A model generated the notes under the pieces. It saw only the letters and a list, made by a program, of their open reading frames with translations. It was not told where the DNA came from and searched no databases. This document shows positions 52,369 to 59,695 of a stretch of DNA of 64,000 bases, piece by piece (the first letter of the stretch is position 1; every line of letters starts with the position of its first letter). A program made the position numbers and the translations under genes. Origin of the DNA: Isoptericola cucumis. GTDB taxonomy: Bacteria > Actinomycetota > Actinomycetes > Actinomycetales > Cellulomonadaceae. The DNA is taken from NCBI RefSeq assembly GCF_014635665.1, contig NZ_BMDG01000013.1, positions 62,001-126,000 of the forward strand. The letters are read 5' to 3'.

Positions 52369-53474
52369 TACAAGCGCGGGACCAGCCTGCCGCCCGCCGT
52401 CTGTCCACCCTCGACCGGTGGCTCCCGCTGTGGATCGGCCTCGCCATGCTCGGCGGGATCACGCTGGGGCGCTTCGTGCCAGGGGTCTCGGACCTGCTTG
52501 CTGCGATGGAGGTCGGCGGCATCTCGGTCCCGATCGCCCTCGGTCTGCTGGTGATGATGTACCCGGTGCTGGCCAAGGTCCGCTACGACAAGGTCGCGGC
52601 CGTCGCCGGGGACAAGAGGCTCCTCGTCTCCTCGCTGGTCCTCAACTGGATCGTCGGCCCGGCGCTGATGTTCGCCCTCGCGTGGACGTTCCTGCCCGAC
52701 CTGCCCGAGTACCGCACCGGGCTGATCGTCGTGGGCCTGGCCCGCTGCATCGCCATGGTCGTCATCTGGAATGACCTGGCCTGCGGGGACCGGGAGGCGG
52801 CCGCCGTGCTGGTCGCGATCAACTCCGTCTTCCAGGTGGTCGCGTTCTCCCTGCTCGGGTACTTCTACCTCACCGTGCTGCCCGGCTGGCTCGGGCTGGA
52901 CAGCCAAGGGCTGGACGTCTCCGTGGGCGAGATCGCGTTGAACGTCCTGGTCTTCCTCGGCATCCCGCTGGTGGCCGGGTTCACCTCCCGCTGGTTCGGT
53001 GAGCGTGCCAAGGGCCGCGACTGGTACGAGGAGCGGTTCGTCCCCCGCATCGGCCCGTGGGCCCTGTACGGGCTGCTGTTCACGATCGTGCTGCTGTTCG
53101 CGCTCCAGGGTGAGGCGGTCACGTCGAGCCCGGTCGACGTCGTGCGCATCGCCCTGCCGCTGCTGGTGTACTTCGCCGTCATGTGGGGCCTGGGCACGGT
53201 GCTGGGCAAGGTGCTCGACCTCGGCTACGCCCGCACCACCACGCTCGCGTTCACCGCTGCGGGCAACAACTTCGAGCTCGCCATCGCCGTGGCCATCGGC
53301 ACCTTCGGCGCCAGCTCCGGCGAGGCGCTGGCCGGCGTCGTCGGACCGCTCATCGAGGTCCCGGTCCTGGTGGGCCTGGTCTACGTGTCCCTGTGGGTCG
53401 GCCGACGCTGGTTCGCCGCCGACCCGTACGCCACGGCGGCACCCGCACGAGAGCTGAACGAGGTGAGGTCATGA
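52362..53474 (+). CDS. acr3: ACR3 family arsenite efflux transporter
   Basis: A ten-helix membrane carrier that exports As(III), 370 residues. The conserved cysteine motif of ACR3 appears in VVGLARCIAMVVIWNDLACG (about 117-136), and the later GNNFELAIAVAIGTFG block (about 302-317) carries the essential glutamate region. LPLWIGLAMLGGITLGRFVP opens the protein. ATG 52362 lies within the second operator box and has little leader, so initiation may be weak without derepression. It is first in the operon acr3 / arsR-arsC fusion / arsC, overlapping the next gene as ATGA. Confidence 0.95.
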   Translation: MSIQARDQPAARRLSTLDRWLPLWIGLAMLGGITLGRFVPGVSDLLAAMEVGGISVPIALGLLVMMYPVLAKVRYDKVAAVAGDKRLLVSSLVLNWIVGPALMFALAWTFLPDLPEYRTGLIVVGLARCIAMVVIWNDLACGDREAAAVLVAINSVFQVVAFSLLGYFYLTVLPGWLGLDSQGLDVSVGEIALNVLVFLGIPLVAGFTSRWFGERAKGRDWYEERFVPRIGPWALYGLLFTIVLLFALQGEAVTSSPVDVVRIALPLLVYFAVMWGLGTVLGKVLDLGYARTTTLAFTAAGNNFELAIAVAIGTFGASSGEALAGVVGPLIEVPVLVGLVYVSLWVGRRWFAADPYATAAPARELNEVRS

Positions 53475-54541
53475 CCACCGGCACGACTGCGGCGACCGGC
53501 ACGACCGTGGCGACGCCGCTCGCGGCCCCGCGCGACCCGGACTGCGGGTCACAGGTCGACGCGCACGCGATCGGCACCGAGGCCGCGGGGGTGGTCGCGG
53601 CCGCGCTCAAGGCGCTGGCCGAGCCGCTGCGGCTGCGGATGCTCTCGTTCGTCGCCACCGCGCCGTCGGGCGAGGCGTGCGTCTGCGACCTGGCCGAGCT
53701 GACGGACGTGTCCCAGCCCACGGTCTCCCACCATCTCAAGGTGCTGCGCGACGTCGGCGTGCTCGCCTCCGAGCGGCGCGGCACGTGGGTCTGGTACCGG
53801 ATCACCCCCGGCTACAAGTCCGCGGTCAGCACGATGCTGGAGGCGTTCGCCCCCGCCGCCCTGGCCGCGGGGGGCGAGCGTCCGCACCTGGCCGGGCTCG
53901 AGGACGTCGACGCGTCGCTCGACCGCCTCGCCGCGGACCTCGTCGTCGAGCACGCCGGGCTGGGCGCGGACGTGGTGCTGCGCACCGTGCGGGAGTCGTA
54001 CACCGCGCTCGCCCGCTCGGCCACGGTGTCCGCCCACCTGCTCACCCTCACCGACCGGTTCGCCCGTCAGCGGCTGGCCGACCTGACCCGCGACGCGGGC
54101 ACGGCGCGCCCCCAGGTGCTGTTCGTGTGCGTCGCCAACGCGGGCCGTTCGCAGCTCGCGGCCGCGCTCGTGCGTCGCTACGCCGGCGACCGGGTGGTCG
54201 TCCGTTCCGCCGGGTCCACGCCGGCCGCGGACGTCCACCCCGCCGTGCGCCCCGAGCTCGCCGCCCTCGGCACCGACGACCCGTTCCCCAAACCGCTGAC
54301 CGACGACGCCGTCCGTGCCGCCGACGTGGTCGTCACCATGGGCTGCGGCGACGTGTGCCCCGTCCTGCCCGGCACGCGGTACGAGGACTGGCTCGTCGGC
54401 GACCCGGCCCTCGCCTCGCCCGCCGGCGTGGCCGCCATCCGCGACGAGCTGGACCGGCGGGTCCGGGCTCTCCTCGCCGACCTGCTGCCCGACCTCGCCC
54501 TGCCGCCCGACCTGCCGACCGACCTGCCCACCCAGCCCTGA
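53471..54541 (+). CDS. ArsR-type repressor fused to a low-molecular-weight phosphatase (ArsC) domain
   Basis: A 356-residue fusion of sensor and enzyme. Residues 35-130 are an ArsR winged helix (ALKALAEPLRLRMLSFVATA; VSQPTVSHHLKVLRDVGVLA), with the metal-ligand pair in GEACVCDLAEL. A helical linker domain follows (about 140-215; DRLAADLVVEHAGLGADVVL). Residues 218-345 are an arsenate-reductase-like domain with P-loop VCVANAGRSQLAAA and the resolving cysteines in MGCGDVCPVLPG. All three redox cysteines are present, so it may be active. It probably both represses the operon and reduces arsenate. The ATG overlaps the acr3 stop. Confidence 0.88.
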   Translation: MTTGTTAATGTTVATPLAAPRDPDCGSQVDAHAIGTEAAGVVAAALKALAEPLRLRMLSFVATAPSGEACVCDLAELTDVSQPTVSHHLKVLRDVGVLASERRGTWVWYRITPGYKSAVSTMLEAFAPAALAAGGERPHLAGLEDVDASLDRLAADLVVEHAGLGADVVLRTVRESYTALARSATVSAHLLTLTDRFARQRLADLTRDAGTARPQVLFVCVANAGRSQLAAALVRRYAGDRVVVRSAGSTPAADVHPAVRPELAALGTDDPFPKPLTDDAVRAADVVVTMGCGDVCPVLPGTRYEDWLVGDPALASPAGVAAIRDELDRRVRALLADLLPDLALPPDLPTDLPTQP

Positions 54542-54555
54542 CGACGGAGAACACC

Positions 54556-54990
54556 ATGACCGACACGACCGCCCGCGCGCCCCAGCCGTCCGCCCTGTTC
54601 GTCTGCGTGCACAACGCCGGCCGCTCCCAGATGGCGGCGGGATTCCTGCGCGCCCTGTCGGGCGGGGCGGTCGACGTGCGCTCCGCCGGGTCGATGCCCG
54701 CCGACCGGATCAACCCCGTCGCCGTCGAGGCCATGACCGAGGTCGGCATCGACATCACGGCCGAGCAGCCCAAGGTGCTCACCACCGAGGCCGTGCAGGC
54801 GTCGGACGTCGTGATCACCATGGGCTGCGGCGACGCCTGCCCGATCTTCCCCGGCAAGCGCTACGAGGACTGGGAGCTCGACGACCCGTCGGGCCAGGGT
54901 CTGGACGCCGTGCGCCCCATCCGCGACGACATCCGCCGCCGCGTGCTGGGCCTCCTGGACTCCCTCGGCGTCGAGCCCGCCGCCATCTGA
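54556..54990 (+). CDS. arsC: Arsenate reductase (thioredoxin-coupled, low-molecular-weight phosphatase type)
   Basis: Reduces As(V) to As(III) for export by ACR3, 144 residues. The P-loop is FVCVHNAGRSQMAAGF (nucleophilic Cys near residue 17), and MGCGDACPIFPG provides the relay cysteines. RSAGSMPADRINPVAVEAM is the usual second block. The sequence is closely similar to the C-terminal domain of the preceding fusion gene, suggesting duplication. It starts 14 bases after the fusion gene with ACGGAGAAC as RBS. It is followed by long hairpin C. Confidence 0.94.
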   Translation: MTDTTARAPQPSALFVCVHNAGRSQMAAGFLRALSGGAVDVRSAGSMPADRINPVAVEAMTEVGIDITAEQPKVLTTEAVQASDVVITMGCGDACPIFPGKRYEDWELDDPSGQGLDAVRPIRDDIRRRVLGLLDSLGVEPAAI

Positions 54991-55001
54991 CCTCGGCCCC
55001 C

Positions 55002-55071
55002 ACCCCTTCGAGAACGCGATCGTGGTCGTCATCTGGGCGGATGACGTCCACGATCGCGTTCTCGAAGGGGT
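55002..55071. terminator. Long hairpin C: 24-bp perfect arms extending to a 32-bp interrupted stem
   Basis: 55002-55025 pairs perfectly with 55048-55071 (the arm starts ACCCCTTCG and ends GATCGTGG). After one T-T mismatch, 55027-55033 pairs with 55040-55046, leaving a 6-base loop TGGGCG. It lies between the convergent arsC and flavoprotein genes, 12 bases from each. It is probably a bidirectional terminator; compare 24763 and 47389. Confidence 0.85.
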
Positions 55072-55082
55072 TCGACCCTGGT

Positions 55083-56498
55083 TCAGGCCTCGTCGTCGCC
55101 GGAGCGGCCGTGGGCGACGCCGGTGCCGAAGCCGACCCCGGCGGGGGCGCCGACGCCCAGCGTCACCAGCTGCGGCTCGGCCGGCGCGCTCCCGCAGCAC
55201 GACCCGGCGCCGGGCTCGCCGTCGGCGTCCAGCGCGAGGTCGGTGGAGCAGACGCCGGTGGCGGGCAGGTTCAGCTCGACGAGGTCGGCCGCGGCCCGGT
55301 CGCCGGCCAGCGCAGCCGCCACGGACCGCACCTGCTCGTAGCCCGTGGCCAGCAGGAAGGTCGGGGCCCGGCCGTAGGACTTCATGCCCACGAGGTAGAA
55401 GCCGTCGTCGGGGTGGGCCAGCACGGCCTCGCCGTGCGGGGGCACCGTGCCGCAGGAGTGCTGGTTCGGGTCGATGAGCGGCGCCAGCGCGCTCGGCGCC
55501 TCGACCACCGGGTCGAGGTCGAGGCGCACCTCGCGCAGCATGCCCAGGTCGGGGCGGAAGCCGGTGGCGTTGACGATCGCGTGCGCGTCGAGGGCGAGGG
55601 CCTCGTCCTTGGTGGTGCCGAGCACCTGCACCGACTCCGCGCCCGGGACGAGCCGGGAGATCGACACCCGGGTGAGCAGGCGCAGGCGCCCGGCGTCCAC
55701 GGCCTCCTTGAGCCGGGTGCCCAGCAGGCCGCGGGCGGGCAGCTCGTCGTCCGTGCCGCCGCCGAACAGCCGGCGAGCGGACCCCCCGCGGATCGCCCAG
55801 GTGACGGTGGTGCCCGGCGCGCCCTCGGCCAGTTCCACGAGGCTCAGCAGCGTGTTCGCCGCGGAGTGGCCCATCCCCACGACCAGCGTGTGCCTCCCCG
55901 CGAACCGGGCGCGGTCGGCGCCGAGGACGTCGGGCAGCGGGCCGGTGACGAACGGCGCGGCGTCGGCCTCACCGGCGGCCGGCAGCCCGCTGACGCCCAG
56001 CGGGTTCGACGTCGCGTACGTGCCGGAGGCGTCGACGACGGCGCGGGCGAGGACGTCGGTGACGCGGCCGGCGGCGTCCACCGTCCGCACCCGGTAGCCC
56101 TGCCGCTCGCGGCCCAGCGACCGGGTCTTGTCCGCGCCGTCGCGGGCCACGGCGAGGACGCGGGTGCCGGTGCGCAGGCGGGCGGCGATCGCCGGGGTGG
56201 CGGCGAGCGGGGCGAGGTAGCGGGTGACGAGCTCGGCGCCGGTGGGCAGGGCGTCGGGGTCGGGCGAGGTCCACCCCGTCGGCTCCAGGAGCCGGCGGGC
56301 CGCGGCGTCGACGTCGTAGCGCCACGGCGAGAACAGCCGCACGTGCCCCCACGACGCGATCGCCGCACCGGCCTGCGCGCCGGCCTCCAGGACCAGGGGC
56401 TCCAGGCCCCGCTCCAGCAGGTGGGCGGCGGCGGCCAGGCCCACGGGCCCTGCGCCGATCACGACCACCGGAAGCTCGTCCCGCACCGTGGTGACCAT
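55083..56498 (-). CDS. FAD/NAD(P)-dependent oxidoreductase of the arsenic locus (ArsO-like flavoprotein)
   Basis: A 471-residue flavoprotein monooxygenase-like enzyme. The N-terminal FAD site is VVVIGAGPVGLAAAAHLLER (about 11-30). A second Rossmann motif HTLVVGMGHSAANTLLSLVE lies near residue 205, and ATG-type residues occur in IVNATGFRPDLGM. The tail holds GAGSCCGSAPAEPQ, a CC pair that could bind arsenicals. Proteins of this type in ars clusters are called ArsO; the reaction is not established. ATG 56498 has AAGGAGTGCGAG upstream. It is divergent from the second arsR across a palindromic operator. Confidence 0.82.
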   Translation of the reverse strand: MVTTVRDELPVVVIGAGPVGLAAAAHLLERGLEPLVLEAGAQAGAAIASWGHVRLFSPWRYDVDAAARRLLEPTGWTSPDPDALPTGAELVTRYLAPLAATPAIAARLRTGTRVLAVARDGADKTRSLGRERQGYRVRTVDAAGRVTDVLARAVVDASGTYATSNPLGVSGLPAAGEADAAPFVTGPLPDVLGADRARFAGRHTLVVGMGHSAANTLLSLVELAEGAPGTTVTWAIRGGSARRLFGGGTDDELPARGLLGTRLKEAVDAGRLRLLTRVSISRLVPGAESVQVLGTTKDEALALDAHAIVNATGFRPDLGMLREVRLDLDPVVEAPSALAPLIDPNQHSCGTVPPHGEAVLAHPDDGFYLVGMKSYGRAPTFLLATGYEQVRSVAAALAGDRAAADLVELNLPATGVCSTDLALDADGEPGAGSCCGSAPAEPQLVTLGVGAPAGVGFGTGVAHGRSGDDEA

Positions 56499-56522
56499 CT
56501 CGCACTCCTTCGTGTCCACGAA

Positions 56523-56577
56523 GCATCGAAGAACGTCGATGCCTGACAGTCGACAACGTATCCATATTCTTCGATGC
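56523..56577. promoter_or_regulatory. ArsR operator between the flavoprotein and arsR genes
   Basis: GCATCGA-N6-TCGATGC (56523-56542) is a perfect inverted repeat. The 11-mer GCATCGAAGAA (56523-56533) is also perfectly inverted at 56567-56577 (TTCTTCGATGC). This gives three related half-sites across the divergent promoter, which includes the A/T-rich TATCCATATTC (possible -10). They are probable sites for the ArsR encoded at 56595. Confidence 0.8.
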
Positions 56578-56594
56578 GTGGCAAGATGGCCCGC

Positions 56595-56996
56595 ATGACC
56601 ACGACCGACCTGCCGCTGCTCGCCCCGGCCGCCGCCGTCGGCGGCGCCGGCTGCTGCGGCCCCGTGGTCGCGCCCGTCGACGCGGCCGACGCCCGCGACC
56701 TCGCGCGCACGTTCAAGGCGCTGGGCGACCCGACGCGCGTGCAGCTCCTGTCGATCGTCGCCGCGGCGGGCGGCGGAGAGGCGTGCGTCTGCGACCTCAC
56801 CGAGCCGGTCGGGCTCGCGCAGCCGACGGTGAGCCACCACCTCAAGATCCTCGTCGACGCCGGGCTGCTGGTCCGCGAGCAGCGCGGCCGCTGGGCCTAC
56901 TACTCGCTCGTGCCCGGGGCGCTCGGCGCGACCGCCGCCGGGCTCGTGGGGCTCGCCGGCGACCGGGCGGCGGACGGGCGGACCCCCGCCCGATAG
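56595..56996 (+). CDS. arsR: ArsR family metalloregulator
   Basis: A 133-residue arsenite-responsive repressor. The winged helix is LARTFKALGDPTRVQLLSIV, with recognition region GLAQPTVSHHLKILVDAGLL and wing VREQRGRWAYYSLVPGAL. Arsenic ligands are likely the ACVCDL cysteines near residue 65 in helix 3, and additionally GAGCCGP near residue 18, a CC pair at the N-terminus. ATG 56595 is preferred because in-frame ATGs at 56574 and 56586 lie in or next to the operator. It is divergent from the flavoprotein; the ppx gene follows 9 bases later and may be cotranscribed. Confidence 0.9.
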   Translation: MTTTDLPLLAPAAAVGGAGCCGPVVAPVDAADARDLARTFKALGDPTRVQLLSIVAAAGGGEACVCDLTEPVGLAQPTVSHHLKILVDAGLLVREQRGRWAYYSLVPGALGATAAGLVGLAGDRAADGRTPAR

Positions 56997-57005
56997 CGTG
57001 TGTCG

Positions 57006-57932
57006 ATGCGGCTCGGCGTGATCGACATCGGCTCCAACACCGTCCACCTCCTCGTCATGGAGGCGCGCGCCGCCGCGCGGCCCGTGCCGCAGGTGTCGCA
57101 GCGCTCCGTGGTGCGCCTCATGCGCTACCTCGAGCCGGACGGCTCGATCTCCGACGAGGGCGTCGCCGCGCTCACCGAGGCCGTCGGGACGGCGGCCGAC
57201 CTGGGCCGGGCCCACGGCACCGACGAGACGCTGGCGCTCGCGACCTCCGCCCTGCGCGAGGCGACCAACGGCCCGCAGGTGCTGGCGGCGCTCGCCGAGC
57301 GGGCCGGGGTGCCGATCGAGGTGCTCGCCGGCGACGACGAGGCCAGGCTGACGTTCCTCGCCGCGCGCCGCTGGTACGGCTGGGGCGCCGGCCGCCTGCT
57401 CCTGCTCGACATCGGCGGCGGCTCGCTGGAGCTCGCGACCGGCGTCGACGAGGACCCGGACGCCGCGGTGTCGCTCCCGCTCGGCGCCGGCCGCACCACG
57501 CGGGCGTTCCTCTTCGAGTCCGACCCGCCGGCCCCCGAGTCCGTCGACCGGCTCCGCGCGCACGTGCGCGCGGTCGTGGCGGGTGCCGTCGGGCCGCTGC
57601 GGGCCGCGCCGTCGCCCGACCACGTCGTCGCGACCTCCAAGACGTTCCGCTCGTTGGCGCGGCTCGCCGGCATGCCGCGCGACGTGCTCGGCCCCACGGG
57701 CCGGTGGCGCATGCGCCGCGAGCACCTGGACGACTGGGTGCCGCGGCTGGCGCGGCTGTCGTCCGTGGACCGCACCGTGCTGCCCGGCATCGGGCCCGGC
57801 CGTGCGCTGCAGATCGTCGCGGGCGGCGTCGTCGCCCAGGAGGCGATGCGCGCCCTCGACGTCGACGAGGTCGAGATCTGCCCGTGGGCGCTGCGGGAGG
57901 GCGCCATCCTGCAGCGCCTCGACCACATGTGA
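57006..57932 (+). CDS. Ppx/GppA family exopolyphosphatase
   Basis: A 308-residue member of the ASKHA-fold exopolyphosphatase/pppGpp phosphohydrolase family, the short actinobacterial form (Ppx1/Ppx2-like) without the C-terminal HD domain of enteric Ppx. The phosphate-binding motifs are LGVIDIGSNTVHLLVMEA at the N-terminus and LLLLDIGGGSLELATG (about 132-147). The conserved E of EVLAGDDEARLTF lies near residue 112. It may hydrolyse polyphosphate or pppGpp; these are not distinguishable here. ATG 57006 is used over the adjacent GTG at 57000; no clear RBS. Confidence 0.9.
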   Translation: MRLGVIDIGSNTVHLLVMEARAAARPVPQVSQRSVVRLMRYLEPDGSISDEGVAALTEAVGTAADLGRAHGTDETLALATSALREATNGPQVLAALAERAGVPIEVLAGDDEARLTFLAARRWYGWGAGRLLLLDIGGGSLELATGVDEDPDAAVSLPLGAGRTTRAFLFESDPPAPESVDRLRAHVRAVVAGAVGPLRAAPSPDHVVATSKTFRSLARLAGMPRDVLGPTGRWRMRREHLDDWVPRLARLSSVDRTVLPGIGPGRALQIVAGGVVAQEAMRALDVDEVEICPWALREGAILQRLDHM

Positions 57933-57981
57933 CGGTCCGCGGCGACGAACCGCCGGACACCCGGTCCGCCGGCCTGTCAGG

Positions 57982-58272
57982 TCAGTACGGCCGGTCGGCG
58001 GGGCGAGGCGCTCGCAACCAGGCGGCCCCGCGCGTGGAGACGAGCGTCCCGTCCGGTCGCTCGACGACGACGAGCAGCACCGCGTCGCACCCGTCGCACC
58101 GCACGATCGCGCCCATCGCGCTGACGTGTGCCCGGGCCCGTGCGACGACGTCGGTGCGCCCACAGGTGGCGCAGCGGACCAAGGCGAGCGTCGTCTCGAA
58201 GGCGAAGGCCTCGCCGAGGAGTCCGGCGACGGCGTTGCCGTCGAGCGGGGCGTCGTGCGCGGGACGGTCCAT
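57982..58272 (-). CDS. DUF6510-type zinc-ribbon-like small protein
   Basis: A 96-residue cytosolic protein. Two CxxC pairs, VRCATCGRTD (about residue 38) and VRCDGCDAVLLVVVERPDG (about residue 61), form a probable zinc ribbon. The N-terminus LDGNAVAGLLGEAFAFE is characteristic of this family, which is commonly encoded next to sulfite-oxidase-like and ferredoxin reductase genes in actinobacteria, as here. The ATG overlaps the reductase stop by one base (TGATG). Function is unknown; an assembly or electron-transfer helper for the molybdoenzyme is a guess from linkage. Confidence 0.75.
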   Translation of the reverse strand: MDRPAHDAPLDGNAVAGLLGEAFAFETTLALVRCATCGRTDVVARARAHVSAMGAIVRCDGCDAVLLVVVERPDGTLVSTRGAAWLRAPRPADRPY

Positions 58273-59000
58273 CAGGCACCTCCGAAGCGTTCGGTGCGCA
58301 CCCGGTCCGGCGCGTGGCCGAGTCCGGTGAGCAGGGCCGCGGCCGCCTCGACGAAGCCGGTCGGGCCGCAGACGAAGACGTCGGGCCCGTCGGCCGCGGT
58401 GAACCCGGGTGCGGCCAGGTCGTCGTCGGCCACCCTGCGCGGGCGGGTCGGCCACCCCGGCGGCGACTCGCGGGAGAACACCCAGTGCACCTCGACGCCG
58501 GGCGTGGGCTCGTCGATCTCCTCGCGGCCGATCGCGTCCGCGGGGCCGCGCACGGAGCAGACGAGCCGGAAGGGGGCGCGGCTCGACGACGCCCGCCGGG
58601 CCCGCAGCATCGCCAGCAGCGGCACGACCCCGGAGCCGCCGGCCACCAGGAGCACGGGCCCGGGGTCGCCGGGGCGCCAGACGAAGTAGCCGCCGAGCGG
58701 GCCGCGCACCTCCATCAGGTCCCCGGGACGTGCCACGTCCACGAGGTACGGCGACACCTCGCCGTCCGGCACCCGGTCCACGACGAGGTCGGCGCGCTCC
58801 GCCTGTCCGGTGGCGGCCAGGGAGTAGGCGCGCGTGGCCTGGTAGCCGTCCGGGGCGGTGAGGCGCACGTCCAGGTGCTGCCCGGGCGACGACGCCTCGA
58901 GCCCCGGGACCGAGAGCGTGAGCTCGCGTGCCGAGCGCGTCAGGGGGCGTGCCCCGACGACGGTCGCGACGTGCCAGCCGCCGGTCGCCCCGGCCGTCAC
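58272..59000 (-). CDS. Ferredoxin reductase-type FAD/NAD(P)H oxidoreductase
   Basis: A 242-residue flavoprotein of the ferredoxin-NADP reductase fold. The FAD-binding barrel contains TRAYSLAATGQ (RxYS motif, about residue 60) and GDLMEVRGPLGGYFVW. The nucleotide domain has PVLLVAGGSGVVPLLAMLRA (about 118-137) and ends in DVFVCGPTGFVEAAAALL. There is no attached [2Fe-2S] domain. It lies between the molybdopterin enzyme and the zinc-ribbon gene with 4- and 1-base overlaps. It probably delivers or receives electrons for the sulfite-oxidase-like protein. Confidence 0.88.
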   Translation of the reverse strand: MTAGATGGWHVATVVGARPLTRSARELTLSVPGLEASSPGQHLDVRLTAPDGYQATRAYSLAATGQAERADLVVDRVPDGEVSPYLVDVARPGDLMEVRGPLGGYFVWRPGDPGPVLLVAGGSGVVPLLAMLRARRASSSRAPFRLVCSVRGPADAIGREEIDEPTPGVEVHWVFSRESPPGWPTRPRRVADDDLAAPGFTAADGPDVFVCGPTGFVEAAAALLTGLGHAPDRVRTERFGGA

Positions 59001-59590
59001 GAGTACCGCTGCTCGAGCCAGGGGTCGCCGTAGGCGTGGTAACCGTTGCTCTCCCAGAACCCCGGCTGGTCGTCGTCCTCCATGACGAGGCCGCGCAACC
59101 ACTTCGCGCTCTTCCAGAAGTACAGGTGCGGCACCAGCAGCCGGGCCGGGCCGCCGTGCACCGGCTCCAGCGGCTCGCCCTCGAACTCGTAGGCCACCCA
59201 CGACTGCCCGTCGAGCAGGTCCTGGAGCGGGACGTTGGTGGTGTAGCCGCCGTAGGAGTGCGCCATGACGAAGTCGGCGCTCGTCTCCACGTCGGCGAAG
59301 AGGGTGTCCAGCGAGACGCCGCGCCACGTCGTCCCGAGCTTCGACCAGTGCGTGACGCAGTGGATGTCGGTCGTGACGTCCTCGGCAGGCAGGGACATCA
59401 GCTCGTCCCACGACCACCGGTGCGCCGCGCCCGTCTCGGTGTGCACCGCCAGCTGCCAGTGCGCCTCGTCGACGGACGGCGTCGGGCCCGTCGACAGCAC
59501 GGGGAAGTCCTGCGTGACGAACTGGCCCGGCGGCACGTCGTCACCCGGGTCGTCGCGACGCCCTCCGAACCCCCGCGTCACGATGCTCAT
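58997..59590 (-). CDS. Sulfite oxidase-like molybdopterin-dependent oxidoreductase
   Basis: A 197-residue single-domain member of the sulfite oxidase/YedY (MsrP) family. The molybdenum-ligating cysteine is in VTTDIHCVTHWSKLGTTWRG (about residue 78). HSYGGYTTNVPLQDLLDG, the pterin contacts HGGPARLLVPHLYFWKSAKW and the WLRGL turn follow. There is no signal peptide and no Tat motif, unlike MsrP, so it should be cytosolic. The heme and dimerisation domains of true sulfite oxidases are absent. ATG 59590 is used. First gene of a three-gene unit with its putative reductase. Confidence 0.88.
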   Translation of the reverse strand: MSIVTRGFGGRRDDPGDDVPPGQFVTQDFPVLSTGPTPSVDEAHWQLAVHTETGAAHRWSWDELMSLPAEDVTTDIHCVTHWSKLGTTWRGVSLDTLFADVETSADFVMAHSYGGYTTNVPLQDLLDGQSWVAYEFEGEPLEPVHGGPARLLVPHLYFWKSAKWLRGLVMEDDDQPGFWESNGYHAYGDPWLEQRYS

Positions 59591-59675
59591 GGCAGGCCTC
59601 CCGATGGGTGCTCCGTGTCGGCCCCACGATCAGAGCAGACCCGCCGTGGCCTCGCCAGCGGGGACCGACGGGCTC

Positions 59676-59693
59676 GGCCCGCAGGGGCGGGCC
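59676..59693 (-). terminator. Short hairpin after the CoA transferase gene
   Basis: GGCCCGC-AGGG-GCGGGCC forms a 7-bp all-G/C stem with a 4-base loop, 2 bases beyond the CoA transferase stop. It is a plausible terminator in the 105-base gap before the molybdoenzyme gene. Confidence 0.5.
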
Positions 59694-59695
59694 GG

